This document shows, in pieces, positions 7,342-17,020 of a DNA stretch of 33,260 nucleotides. The stretch is from Bacteroidia bacterium. GTDB taxonomy: Bacteria; Bacteroidota; Bacteroidia; JANWJV01. Positions within the stretch are counted from its first letter, which is position 1, and each line of letters begins with the position of its first letter. The stretch spans positions 1 to 33,260 of the forward strand of contig JANWJV010000008.1 in assembly GCA_025451785.1 (NCBI GenBank), written 5' to 3'. A program made the translations under genes and the position numbers. The notes under the pieces are model-generated. The model worked only from the letters and a program-made list of their open reading frames with translations, made no database searches and was not told the DNA's origin.

Positions 7342-8709
7342 ATGCGAAACCCCTTTAGCCGCATCATTCTCCTGGGCATTGCGCCCGGCATGTCTTTCGA
7401 GGAGACACGCAAGGTACGAATGCTCAATTATGTTTGTATCATCGGCTGGACCTGCATCTTTACCTTTCTCATCATCAACCTTATAAAAAGGTCGCCGCCC
7501 ATTTTCTTTCTTACCAATGGCACCGGGCAGTTCGTTTTCCTGTTCACCCTGTTTCTCAACTATAAAAAACTTCACCAGGCCGCCCGCATCTTTTCGAACG
7601 TCGGTTTCCTGATCTTCATCAACCTGCTCGCCATCTCCTTCGGTAAAGAAAGTGGCGCGCACTACATCGACCTTATCCTTTGTGTGTCACCCCTGGTGTT
7701 CTTCGATAAAGCGCGGAACATCATCCTCCTTTCCGCGGGAAGCTTCATCGCGTTCATTGGATGCCAGGTGTATTTCAACTACCTCCCTCCCCTGCTTGGG
7801 AACAAGAATGCTGTGGTGTTCAATTACGTGCACATCAGTATCGTGTTCATGACCCTCTTCCTTATTGTGTGGAAGTTCAAAGGCGAGCTCACCGAATACT
7901 CGGGGCTTATCGGGGAGCAGCACAAACTTATCTCGCAACGCAACAAGGATATCACTGACAGTATCAGCTACGCCAGCCGCATACAGCGTAACATGCTTCG
8001 CTTCGACGGGAGGATACAGGCAGCGATCCCCGACGCGTTCATTCTTTTTAAACCCAAGGATATTGTAAGCGGCGATTTCTACTGGTTCGCTGAGCGCGAC
8101 CAGTATTTGTTCGGCGCGGTGGCCGATTGTACCGGCCACGGTGTTCCCGGCGCGCTTATGAGCATGATGGGCACTACCCTGCTCAATAGCATTGTGATGG
8201 AGAACCGTATCACGAAGGCCGATGATATATTGCTCTTGCTGCGCGAAGGTGTGATCAATTTGCTGAAGCAGAACGACAAGGAGATGAGCATGAAGGATGG
8301 TATGGATATAGGCCTGCTTATCTATGACCGCGAAAGCCGCAAGCTTCAGTTCGCTGGCGCCAACAATCCCATGTACCTCGTACGCCAGGGAAAGCTCACG
8401 GTGTTCAAGCCTGACAAACAACCCGTTGGTATCTATTCAGGAAAGCCGGTGCCATTTATCAACCATGTGATGCAGATCGAGGCCGGTGATTGCATCTATC
8501 TTTTCTCTGATGGCGTTGCCGACCAGTTCGGCGGTCCCAGCGGCAAGAAGTTCAAGTACCGGAAGCTGCAGGAACTGTTACTTTCTTCCTGTCATTTGCC
8601 CATGCAGGAGCAGAAGAAGATACTGGAACAAACAGTAGAAGACTGGAGAGGCGGATTAGAACAGGTGGACGATATGCTCGTTGTAGGTATCCGTTTTCAC
8701 GGAAAATAA
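7342..8709 (+). CDS. Membrane-anchored SpoIIE family protein serine/threonine phosphatase (PP2C-type)
   Basis: Several N-terminal TM segments; DSISYASRIQRNML, DIVSGDFYWF, DCTGHGVPGALMS, FAGANNPMYLVRQGKL, FSDGVADQFGG. Start taken as MRNPFSR; the track start at 7321 is TTG. Confidence 0.9.
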   Translation: MRNPFSRIILLGIAPGMSFEETRKVRMLNYVCIIGWTCIFTFLIINLIKRSPPIFFLTNGTGQFVFLFTLFLNYKKLHQAARIFSNVGFLIFINLLAISFGKESGAHYIDLILCVSPLVFFDKARNIILLSAGSFIAFIGCQVYFNYLPPLLGNKNAVVFNYVHISIVFMTLFLIVWKFKGELTEYSGLIGEQHKLISQRNKDITDSISYASRIQRNMLRFDGRIQAAIPDAFILFKPKDIVSGDFYWFAERDQYLFGAVADCTGHGVPGALMSMMGTTLLNSIVMENRITKADDILLLLREGVINLLKQNDKEMSMKDGMDIGLLIYDRESRKLQFAGANNPMYLVRQGKLTVFKPDKQPVGIYSGKPVPFINHVMQIEAGDCIYLFSDGVADQFGGPSGKKFKYRKLQELLLSSCHLPMQEQKKILEQTVEDWRGGLEQVDDMLVVGIRFHGK

Positions 8710-8732
8710 TTTCAGGACGACCAGTATAAAGG

Positions 8733-9137
8733 TTAGAGAAAATTTCCCAGCTTCTCAATAAATGCGGCAGGTGCCGCGCAGGGCTTCCCCGTCTTCGCGT
8801 CAATGAACACTAATGTGGTCTCGCCGCGGTTCAGCAGTTCTCCTTTCTCGTTCTGCATCTCATACTCGAAGCGGATCCTTGCCATGGGCTTCTCTTTGAT
8901 CATCGTACGCACAGTAAGCAGGTCGTCGTAGTAAGCGGGCTTAAGGTACGTGATGCTGAAAGTATGCACGGGCAGAAGTATACCGCTGTCTTCCAGCTCA
9001 CGGTAACTGAAGCCGAGTTGTCGCAGCGCCTCCACCCTTCCAACTTCGTAGTACTGTGCGTAGTTCCCGTAATAGGCGTAACCCATACGGTCGGTCTCCG
9101 CGTAACGCACTCTCATTTGTGTTTCCGAAACGTACAT
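8733..9137 (-). CDS. Acyl-CoA thioesterase, hotdog fold (YbgC/4-hydroxybenzoyl-CoA thioesterase-like)
   Basis: MRVRYAETDRMGYAYYGNYAQYYEVGRVEALRQLGFSYRELEDSGILLPV...YLKPAYYDDLLTVRT. Confidence 0.9.
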   Translation of the reverse strand: MYVSETQMRVRYAETDRMGYAYYGNYAQYYEVGRVEALRQLGFSYRELEDSGILLPVHTFSITYLKPAYYDDLLTVRTMIKEKPMARIRFEYEMQNEKGELLNRGETTLVFIDAKTGKPCAAPAAFIEKLGNFL

Positions 9138-9401
9138 GTGTGCTTGTTTGGTAAGGTCCAAAGCTAACAATTCGATGCGACATTTTTTCGAAACATATCT
9201 GCGCGCAAGGCGTATAACCGATCAGCGAACCTCCCGAAACCATTGTAAACACTGGAGTTTGGCGATATCGATCAAGATGAATATTTCGTGAAACAGGTCG
9301 TGGAACAGCTGTAAGAACTGTGTCGTTCTAGATAGGATAAAAAAATCGATAAAGTCAATAGTTTGCCAAAAATAATTCTAAAATAATTTTTTCTTTTTTT
9401 C

Positions 9402-9431
9402 TTTGAGGGAATAATTAGTTTTCTATTTTTG
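9402..9431 (+). promoter_or_regulatory. Predicted dnaA promoter (TTTG-N18-TATTTTTG)
   Basis: TTTG at 9402-9405, TATTTTTG at 9424-9431, about 60 nt upstream of the dnaA ATG, in an AT-rich leader. Confidence 0.55.
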
Positions 9432-9494
9432 AGCAAAATCTCTCTGGAATTCCTGATTTAATCAACTCATTCAATATAGATATTTTTTGCCGGA

Positions 9495-10925
9495 ATGGAT
9501 AAGTCGCATGTAAAGGTTTGGGAAAATTGTTTGTCGATAATCAAAGACAATGTTAGTGCACAAAGTTTCAAGACATGGTTTGAACCGATCAAGCCGGTTA
9601 AGTTAAGCGGAAATGTTCTGACGATACAAGTGCCGAGCCAGTTCTTTTACGAATGGCTTGAAGAGCATTACATCACACTCCTTAAGAAGACAGTACGCAA
9701 AGAGCTTGGTGCCGAGGGAAAACTCGAGTACAGCATCATTATGGAAGGTGCCTTCAACAGCGCCAAACCTTATACCGTTAAGATCCCCACCACCAACAGG
9801 AAGGAACTGAAGAACCCTTCAGTACAAATGCCGATCGACCTGAGCAATAAGGCGATCCGTAATCCCTTTATCATTCCCGGCCTGAAGAACGTGAATGTGG
9901 AATCGCAGCTCAATCCCAATTACTCCTTCGAGAATTTCATCGAGGGCGACTGCAATCGCCTCGCTCGTTCCGCCGGCTTCGCCGTAGCGAACAAACCTGG
10001 TGGTACCGCTTTCAACCCGCTGCTCATCTACGGTGGTGTTGGTCTCGGCAAAACACACCTTGCCCATGCCATCGGCATCCAGATAAAGAACAACTTCCCC
10101 GGCAAGACCGTATTATACGTTTCCTCTGAAAAGTTTACCCACCAGTTCATCGACGCGGTGAGGAATAATAACCAGAACGACTTCGTACACTTCTACCAGA
10201 TGATCGACGTACTGATCATCGACGACGTTCAGTTCTTTGCCGGCAAGGACAAAACACAGGATGTGTTCTTCCATGTGTTCAACCACCTTCACCAGAATGG
10301 TAAGCAATTGGTGCTCACCGCCGACAAGGCTCCTGTTGAAATGCAGGGCATGGAACAGCGCCTGCTCTCCCGCTTCAAGTGGGGTCTCAGCGCCGACCTT
10401 CAAGTGCCCGGCCTGGAAACACGCATCGCCATCTTAGAGAAAAAGATCTACGCCGACGGTATTGATATGCCGAAGGAAGTACTGGAATACCTCGCTTACA
10501 GCATCACCACCAATATCCGTGAGCTGGAAGGCGCGCTCATCTCCCTGCTTGCGCAGTCATCACTGAACAAGAAGGCCATCACGCTCGACCTTGCCAAGAA
10601 CATGATCGACAAGTTCGTGAAGAACACGGCAAGGGAAGTTTCCATCGATTACATTCAAAAGGTGGTTTGTGATTATTTTGACCTACCCATCGAACTGCTC
10701 AAGTCGAAGACCCGCAAGCGTGAGGTAGTGCAGGCCCGCCAGATCGCCATGTACTTTGCCAAGAACATGACCAAGTCGTCACTTGCTACCATCGGTCTGC
10801 ACTGCGGCGGCAAAGACCACGCTACTGTACTGCACGCCTGCCGCACCGTGAACAACCTCATGGACACTGACAAGCGCTTCAAGAACTACATCGAAGAGCT
10901 CAACAAAAAGATCAGCATCCAGTAA
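9495..10925 (+). CDS. dnaA: Chromosomal replication initiator protein DnaA
   Basis: Domain I start (VWENCLSIIKDNVSAQSFKTWFEPIKP), Walker A GGVGLGKTHLAHAIG, Walker B DVLIIDDVQF, C-terminal GGKDHATVLHACRTV. Confidence 0.98.
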   Translation: MDKSHVKVWENCLSIIKDNVSAQSFKTWFEPIKPVKLSGNVLTIQVPSQFFYEWLEEHYITLLKKTVRKELGAEGKLEYSIIMEGAFNSAKPYTVKIPTTNRKELKNPSVQMPIDLSNKAIRNPFIIPGLKNVNVESQLNPNYSFENFIEGDCNRLARSAGFAVANKPGGTAFNPLLIYGGVGLGKTHLAHAIGIQIKNNFPGKTVLYVSSEKFTHQFIDAVRNNNQNDFVHFYQMIDVLIIDDVQFFAGKDKTQDVFFHVFNHLHQNGKQLVLTADKAPVEMQGMEQRLLSRFKWGLSADLQVPGLETRIAILEKKIYADGIDMPKEVLEYLAYSITTNIRELEGALISLLAQSSLNKKAITLDLAKNMIDKFVKNTAREVSIDYIQKVVCDYFDLPIELLKSKTRKREVVQARQIAMYFAKNMTKSSLATIGLHCGGKDHATVLHACRTVNNLMDTDKRFKNYIEELNKKISIQ

Positions 10926-10942
10926 AGACATTCATTACCTCA

Positions 10943-10975
10943 GAAAATAGGGATCCGTAAAGATTCCTATTTTTG
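10943..10975 (+). terminator. Rho-independent (possibly bidirectional) terminator after dnaA
   Basis: AAAATAGGGATC cgtaaa GATTCCTATTTT: 12-bp stem (one G-U), 6-nt loop, followed by T-rich TGTTT. Confidence 0.75.
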
Positions 10976-11005
10976 TTTCCGGCCGTTCCATTACCGGCCC
11001 TCTCC

Positions 11006-11482
11006 ATGAGCAAAAAGATCCTGATGGTTTGCCTGGGAAATATCTGCCGCTCTCCGCTGGCAGAAGGCATCCTGCGCGACAAGATAGAAAAGAAAGGCCT
11101 GAAGGCGGAAGTGGATTCCGCGGGCACTTCCAATTACCATATCGACGCTACCCCTGACAAACGCTCGGTGCTCAATGCCCGTTCGCACGGTATTGATATC
11201 TCGAAGCTGCGGGCAAGGCAGTTCATCCGTGAGGACTTCGAACGCTTCGACAGGATCTACGTGATGGACTCTTCTAACTACGGCGATGTGATACGCATGG
11301 CAAGGCACGACGCTGACAGGGAAAAGGTGCATATGATACTCAATGTGCTCTACCCCGATTCGAACATGTCGGTGCCTGACCCTTATTACGGCGGCGAGCA
11401 GGGGTTCGAAAATGTGTTCATGCTGCTTAACGATGCTTGCGATACCATTGCCAGCGCCATTGAAAACGAACTAAAGAATTGA
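11006..11482 (+). CDS. Low molecular weight protein-tyrosine-phosphatase
   Basis: MSKKILMVCLGNICRSPLAEGIL (CX5R P-loop), VDSAGTSNYHIDATPDKRS, VPDPYYGGEQGFENVF. Confidence 0.95.
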   Translation: MSKKILMVCLGNICRSPLAEGILRDKIEKKGLKAEVDSAGTSNYHIDATPDKRSVLNARSHGIDISKLRARQFIREDFERFDRIYVMDSSNYGDVIRMARHDADREKVHMILNVLYPDSNMSVPDPYYGGEQGFENVFMLLNDACDTIASAIENELKN

Positions 11483-12183
11483 AAGGCAAACTTTACCTCA
11501 TCCCCTCCCCGCTTGGAGAACTGGCGCCCATCGGAACCATCCCTTCGTATGTGCTTCCCCTGGTAAACGGTATCCGTCATTATATTGTGGAAGATGAACG
11601 TACTGCCCGCCGTTACCTGAAACGGCTGGGAATTGCCACTCCCATCGATGATCTTACTTTCTATGTTATTGACAAACACTCGTCACAAAGCGACCACGCC
11701 ATATTTCTTAAACCTACCGAAGAAGGTCATGACATTGGCCTTATCTCCGACGCGGGCTGTCCCGGTATTGCGGATCCCGGAGCTGAATTTGTAAGTGCGG
11801 CGCATAAGAAAGGGATCATTGTTAGTCCTTTAGTAGGCCCCAGCTCCATACTTATGGCCATGATGGCATCGGGATTTAACGGACAGGATTTTCACTTTAA
11901 CGGTTACATTCCCATTGAAAAGGGTGAGCGGATCAAGATGATCAAAGAGAAAGAGAAGGAAATGCTGCAAAGCGGGGCTTCGCAGATATTTATCGAGACC
12001 CCTTACCGGAACGGGAGCCTGCTCGACGACCTTTTAAAGAACTGTGCAGGCAGCACCTTGCTATGCATTGCCTGCGACATCACCACACAAGCGGAATACA
12101 TCGCTTGCATGAAGATCTCCGAATGGAAAAATAAAAAGCCGGACCTTAACAAGCGCCCGGCGATATTTATCCTGGGAAAATAG
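11479..12183 (+). CDS. RsmI-like tetrapyrrole methylase family SAM-dependent methyltransferase
   Basis: GKLYLIPSPLGE, GLISDAGCPGIADPGAEFV, VGPSSILMAMMASGFNGQDFHFNGYIPIEKGER; TTG start overlapping the upstream stop (TTGA). Confidence 0.85.
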   Translation: MKGKLYLIPSPLGELAPIGTIPSYVLPLVNGIRHYIVEDERTARRYLKRLGIATPIDDLTFYVIDKHSSQSDHAIFLKPTEEGHDIGLISDAGCPGIADPGAEFVSAAHKKGIIVSPLVGPSSILMAMMASGFNGQDFHFNGYIPIEKGERIKMIKEKEKEMLQSGASQIFIETPYRNGSLLDDLLKNCAGSTLLCIACDITTQAEYIACMKISEWKNKKPDLNKRPAIFILGK

Positions 12184-12186
12184 TTC

Positions 12187-13500
12187 CTAGTTGCTCACCG
12201 CCAGCTTGCCCTGCTTCAGTAGCATCCCCTTGTTAGATATCTCGTAAAGATAGATACCCTGGCTAAGACCGTTGCGGCTGATCGTAAGCCTGGTGGAATT
12301 TCCGAAATCATAGCGAGCCACTTCCACACCCAGGAGACTGCGGATGACCAGCTCATTTCCTTCAGGGTGCTTTGTGCTGTTGGTGATAAGCTCCAGTTCG
12401 GTGGTGGTGGAGAAGGGGTTTGGGCTGAGCGTCACATAACTGTAAACACCATCCCATTCGTTCGCGCCTGCGGGCTCCGACCATTTAGCCACATTGGCCG
12501 CGCCGTTTCCGCCCGCTGTGGCAAAGATGCCGCCGGCATAAAGATCGTTGTTGTAAACGGCAAAAGCTTGTACATACGAATTGGTGCCTGTTCCCAGTGC
12601 GCTCCATGCCGAGCCGTTCCAGCTCGCCACGTGGTTTGCGTTGCTTCCGCCCGCGGTGGTGAAGTCACCGCCCATGAACAATTTGCCGTTAAAGCTTTCG
12701 AGCGCGAACACATCAAAGCCCGCTCCTGTGCCGAGGGCCGACCATGCACTGCCATTCCACTGGGCAACCCTGTTGGCATTGTTGCCGCCGGCAGTGGTAA
12801 AGTCGCCGCCCACATATAATGAACCGTTGTGCGCCGCAAAGCCGAACACCGCGTTCGCCCCTACTCCTGTTCCCACCGCGCTCCAGGTAGTTCCATTCCA
12901 TTTAGCGATGTTACTTACACTGGTGCTTCCCGCTGTGGTGAAGACCCCGCCTGCGTATAGTTCGCCGTTGTACACTTCGAGCGCATACACTACGGAGTTG
13001 ATACCGTTGCCCAGCGCGCTCCAGGTACTGCCATTCCATTTGGCTACCCTGTTAGCGGCGTTACCACCTGCGGTAGTGAAGCTTCCCGCGGCATAAAGTT
13101 CGTTATTGTATACTGCGAGCGCATATACGCTACCGCCCATTCCAGATCCTAAAGCGCTCCAGGCGCTGCCGTTCCATTTGGCAATGTAATTGGCCGCGTT
13201 GCCTCCGGCGCTAGTAAACAGTCCCGCGGCGATCAACTCGCCACTGAATACTTCCAGTGCAAGCACATTTCCGTTACAGCCTGTTCCCGCTGCCGACCAG
13301 GTGCTGCCATTCCAGCGTGCTATCTTGTTTGCCGTAACGCTTCCCGCCTGCCCGAACCAGCCGCCCACGTACAGTTCGGAGTTATATACGGCCAACGCGT
13401 TCACCGAAGCGTCCACCCCGCTGCCTAAGGCCGACCAGGTTTGAGAATAGGTTACGAGTGCTGCGAAGCAGAGCGAAAGGGAAAGAGCGGTTTTTTTCAT
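12187..13500 (-). CDS. Secreted seven-repeat (predicted beta-propeller) protein with T9SS type A sorting domain
   Basis: Signal peptide ending TYSQ; seven 46-47 aa repeats (TWSALGSG...LYVGGxFTTAGGNxANxVAKWNGS); C-terminal YVTLSPNPFSTTTELEL...GIYLYEISNKGMLLKQGKLAV. Confidence 0.9.
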   Translation of the reverse strand: MKKTALSLSLCFAALVTYSQTWSALGSGVDASVNALAVYNSELYVGGWFGQAGSVTANKIARWNGSTWSAAGTGCNGNVLALEVFSGELIAAGLFTSAGGNAANYIAKWNGSAWSALGSGMGGSVYALAVYNNELYAAGSFTTAGGNAANRVAKWNGSTWSALGNGINSVVYALEVYNGELYAGGVFTTAGSTSVSNIAKWNGTTWSAVGTGVGANAVFGFAAHNGSLYVGGDFTTAGGNNANRVAQWNGSAWSALGTGAGFDVFALESFNGKLFMGGDFTTAGGSNANHVASWNGSAWSALGTGTNSYVQAFAVYNNDLYAGGIFATAGGNGAANVAKWSEPAGANEWDGVYSYVTLSPNPFSTTTELELITNSTKHPEGNELVIRSLLGVEVARYDFGNSTRLTISRNGLSQGIYLYEISNKGMLLKQGKLAVSN

Positions 13501-13509
13501 GGATATATG

Positions 13510-14397
13510 TTAATAGTCTTTAACCATTTTAGCGAGTGACTCCCTGAGCGCGCTGTTGACGGCCACCAGGGGAAGGCGTACATCGGCACGACAGATCTTT
13601 TTCATTTCAAGCACCGCTTTTATACCTCCGGGGCTGCCATCGGCAAAAAGCCCATTGGTGATATCGGTAAGCTTGTAGTGCAACTTCCTTGCTTCCGCCA
13701 TTTTTCCTGCAAGCGAAAGGCGTACCATCTCCGAGAAATCACCGGGATAGGCATTCGCCACCACAGAGATCACACCATCTCCGCCGCTGGCAATCAAAGG
13801 AAGCGTAATAAGGTCGTCGCCGGAGATGAGCAGGAAATCCTTTGGCTTATACTTAATGATCTTCATCACCTGGTCGAAATTGCCGGAAGCTTCCTTCATC
13901 CCGATAATGTTCTTGCAATCCTTCGCCAGCTTGAGCGTTGTATCGGCAGTCACATTAGAGCTAGTCCTTGATGGAACATTATACAGTATGATGGGCAGCG
14001 GCGACGCCTTTGCTATTGCTTTGTAATGCTCGTAGATACCGGCCTGGCTGGGTTTGTTATAGGAAGGTGAAACTGAAAGAATAGCGTCAATACCTTTCAG
14101 GTCGGTGTTCTTAAGCGAATACAACACATCGGCTGTATTGCTCGCGCCTATACCCAGCACGATAGGTACTCGCCCCGCGGCGCTCTTTACCACTTGCCGT
14201 GTAACGAGCACCTTCTCCTCCTTTGTGAGCGTAACCGATTCGCCTGTAGTGCCGAGCACTACCAGGTATTCCACCTTGTTCTTGATCAAATGCTCCGTCA
14301 GTATTCCGAGCGAAGCGTAATCAACACTGCCGTCGGCATGAAACGGCGTTACCATTGCTACTCCTGTACCTGTGAATTTCTTTTTAATGGATGACAT
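13510..14397 (-). CDS. dapA: 4-hydroxy-tetrahydrodipicolinate synthase
   Basis: GTGVAMVTPFHADGSVDYASL, GTTGESVTLTKEEK, YNVPSRTSSNVTADT, GMKEASGNFDQ, SGDDLITLPLIASGGDGVISV. Confidence 0.96.
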   Translation of the reverse strand: MSSIKKKFTGTGVAMVTPFHADGSVDYASLGILTEHLIKNKVEYLVVLGTTGESVTLTKEEKVLVTRQVVKSAAGRVPIVLGIGASNTADVLYSLKNTDLKGIDAILSVSPSYNKPSQAGIYEHYKAIAKASPLPIILYNVPSRTSSNVTADTTLKLAKDCKNIIGMKEASGNFDQVMKIIKYKPKDFLLISGDDLITLPLIASGGDGVISVVANAYPGDFSEMVRLSLAGKMAEARKLHYKLTDITNGLFADGSPGGIKAVLEMKKICRADVRLPLVAVNSALRESLAKMVKDY

Positions 14398-14399
14398 AC

Positions 14400-14984
14400 T
14401 TAATTGTTATCGGGGTTAGTTGTTTCAGGTTCTTTGCGGTTGATCATAAACAGGTAGGTGTCTACCTGGCGAAGAAAGAATTTCAGGCTCTTGTCGGGCG
14501 CTGTTTCGATCATCATATCATAGGCCTCCTGCTCTTTTTTGTCGTATTTACCAAGCTTGAACTTTGCTTTGCATACAGTGGCGATGTATTTCAAGGGAAA
14601 ACGATCATGGATATTAAGATCGATCAATAGGTCCCATTCTTCCTCGATGAAGTTCTTCACGAAAGGATCGTTCGGTTTGAGGTACCAGGTAAGTTCTTTA
14701 TCGGTAAAGAAGTCGTATTCAAGTTTTGAATAGGTAAGCGCTGGTATTTGTTTGTTGCTGAAATAACCGATGGCCTTCACACGTTTCTTCATCTCCTTAA
14801 GATAGTTCACATACTTTTTTACCAGCTCGAACTCCTCTTTGTCGCTTGAGTCGAACAGGATACCCACGCTCTTTATCTCCGTGAAGTTGAACTTCGACAT
14901 GGGTTTGCCGCGTTTGTTGCCGGCCATCTCCTTAGCAAGGAAACGCTCCCCGAACATTGTCTTTATGTTTTTCGCAAAGCTCAT
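14400..14984 (-). CDS. Conserved Bacteroidota hypothetical protein (possibly DUF6913-like)
   Basis: 194-aa ORF overlapping ligA by ATGA; KSVGILFDSSDKEEFELVKKYVNYLK...DLLIDLNIHDRFPLKYIATVCKAKFKLG. Confidence 0.75.
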   Translation of the reverse strand: MSFAKNIKTMFGERFLAKEMAGNKRGKPMSKFNFTEIKSVGILFDSSDKEEFELVKKYVNYLKEMKKRVKAIGYFSNKQIPALTYSKLEYDFFTDKELTWYLKPNDPFVKNFIEEEWDLLIDLNIHDRFPLKYIATVCKAKFKLGKYDKKEQEAYDMMIETAPDKSLKFFLRQVDTYLFMINRKEPETTNPDNN

Positions 14985-17020
14985 GCTATCATTTTTGAAA
15001 GATCATCTTCTGTTATGATCTTCACGCCCAGTTTTTCCGCCTTCTTCAGTTTCTCGGGGCCCATGTTATCGCCGGCAACAATAAAGCTGGTCTTGCCTGA
15101 AACAGAGCCCGATACTTTTCCGCCGTTCGTTTCGATGGCCTTCTTCAGGTCATCGCGCGAGAACTTCGTAAAGGTGCCACTCACCACAAAGGTAAGCCCT
15201 TTCAGCTTTTCACTGGTATTGGCCAGGGCCTCTTCTGAAAGCTCGAACTTGAGCCCGCTTTTTCGCAGGCGGCGTATGATCTCCGAGTTGCGGGCATCAG
15301 CAAAGTACTCAGCGAGCGAATTAGCGATCACTTCGCCTATATCGCCCACTTCAAGAAAGCCTTCCGCAGTAGAGCTCATCATTGTATCAATGTTCCGGAA
15401 CGAAAAGGCCAGCTTGCGCGCGGTGGTCTCGCCAATATGACGGATGCCAAGGGCATACAGCACACGTTCAAAAGGTATTTGTTTGGAAGCCTCGATGCCC
15501 TTTATGAGGTTCTCCACCGTTTTCTCTCCCATCCTCTCCAGCTTCAGCATGTCTTCGGCCTTCAGGTCGTAGATATCGGCGAAGCTTTTTAGCAGCCCGG
15601 CCGAATACAGCGCTTCGATCGTTTCACCACCCATCGAATCGATGTCCATAGCGCGTCTTGAAACAAAATGAACCATATTACCCACTATCTGGGGCGGGCA
15701 GCCCAGGTAATTAGGACAATAATGCGCGGCTTCTTCAGGTCGGCGTATCAGTTTGGTCTTGCATTCAGGACATTCGACTATGTATTGAACAGTTGCGGCG
15801 CTTCGCTTACGTTTTTCCAGGACGATCCCTACGATCTTAGGGATGATCTCCCCTCCTTTTTCCACAAGAACGGTATCGTTCTCATGCAGGCCAAGTTTTT
15901 CAATGATATCGGCATTATGCAGCGAGGCGCGCTTCACCGTAGTGCCGGCAAGGAATACGGGCTTAAGATTAGCAACTGGAGTGATGGCTCCTGTTCGTCC
16001 CACCTGGTAAGTGATGGCTAGCAGCTCAGTAGCGGCTTGTGCCGCTTTGTATTTATAGGCAATGGCCCAGCGCGGCGACTTGGCTGTAAAGCCAAGCACT
16101 CGCTGATGGTCGTATGAATTCACTTTCAGCACCACTCCGTCCGTCTCTACCTCAAGATCGTGTCTTTCTTTGTCCCAGCGGTCGAGGTATTTCAGTACAT
16201 CTTTCAGGCTGGAATGCTTTTCCATATGGGGAGAAACGCGGAAGCCCCATTTCTTCGCTTCCATCAGGTTCTCATAATGCTTAGTGAAAGGCAATTGCTC
16301 CCCCAGCATAGCATAGAGATAACAATCGAGGCGGCGTGCGGCCACTGCTTTTGAGTCCTGTTGTTTTAAGGTACCCGAGGTAGCGTTGCGCGGGTTCTTC
16401 AATATCTTTTCGAATATCTCCTCTTCCGAAAAACCATCTTCGGCAAGCTGCTTCCTTATTGCTTCATTGATATTCAGGAACACCTGCTTGGGCATGAATA
16501 TCTCCCCGCGCATCTCAAACTCGTCAGGAAATCCTTTTCCCCTAAGGCGAAGCGGAATGCTTCGGATCGTTTTAACGTTGGCGGTAATGTCGTCGCCTTT
16601 TTCACCGTCGCCGCGGGTAACGGCCTGCACCAGCTCACCCTTCACATAGGTAAGACTGATGGATACACCGTCGTATTTAAGTTCACAAATGTATTCAAAC
16701 GCATCGCTTATCGTTTTGCGGATGCGCTCATCGAAATCGCGCAGTTCCTCTTCGTTATAAGTATTCCCCAACGAGAGCATAGGGTATTTGTGCCGAACGG
16801 TCTTGAACTCCTTGGTGATGGTTCCGCCTACACGCTGTGAAGGGGATTGAGAAGAAAGGAGCTCGGGGTATTCCTTTTCAAGCTGTATGAGCTCTTCGAG
16901 GAGCTTATCGAACTGAAAGTCGGAAATGGAAGGCTCGTCCTGTACATAGTACCGGTAGTTATGTTCTTCCAGCTCTTTCGAAAGCTTTTCGATCTTCGCT
17001 TTGGCCTGCTCGCGGTTCAC
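14981..17020 (-). CDS. ligA: NAD-dependent DNA ligase LigA
   Basis: HNYRYYVQDEPSISDFQFDKL, CELKYDGVSISLTY, zinc-finger cysteines (CPECKT...CPNYLGCPPQ), helix-hairpin-helix, C-terminal BRCT. Confidence 0.98.
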   Translation of the reverse strand: MNREQAKAKIEKLSKELEEHNYRYYVQDEPSISDFQFDKLLEELIQLEKEYPELLSSQSPSQRVGGTITKEFKTVRHKYPMLSLGNTYNEEELRDFDERIRKTISDAFEYICELKYDGVSISLTYVKGELVQAVTRGDGEKGDDITANVKTIRSIPLRLRGKGFPDEFEMRGEIFMPKQVFLNINEAIRKQLAEDGFSEEEIFEKILKNPRNATSGTLKQQDSKAVAARRLDCYLYAMLGEQLPFTKHYENLMEAKKWGFRVSPHMEKHSSLKDVLKYLDRWDKERHDLEVETDGVVLKVNSYDHQRVLGFTAKSPRWAIAYKYKAAQAATELLAITYQVGRTGAITPVANLKPVFLAGTTVKRASLHNADIIEKLGLHENDTVLVEKGGEIIPKIVGIVLEKRKRSAATVQYIVECPECKTKLIRRPEEAAHYCPNYLGCPPQIVGNMVHFVSRRAMDIDSMGGETIEALYSAGLLKSFADIYDLKAEDMLKLERMGEKTVENLIKGIEASKQIPFERVLYALGIRHIGETTARKLAFSFRNIDTMMSSTAEGFLEVGDIGEVIANSLAEYFADARNSEIIRRLRKSGLKFELSEEALANTSEKLKGLTFVVSGTFTKFSRDDLKKAIETNGGKVSGSVSGKTSFIVAGDNMGPEKLKKAEKLGVKIITEDDLSKMIA

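Noticed and set aside
7687-8421. 244-aa minus-strand ORF over the SpoIIE phosphatase
   Set aside because: Antisense of a well-conserved phosphatase domain; no recognisable protein features
9171-9494. oriC next to dnaA
   Set aside because: No recognisable DnaA-box cluster; origin is often not beside dnaA in this phylum, so not called as a feature
12367-13444. Plus-strand ORFs over the propeller gene (150, 171 and 84 aa)
   Set aside because: Antisense to a repeat protein with signal peptide and T9SS tail; repeated antisense peptides mirror the coding repeats
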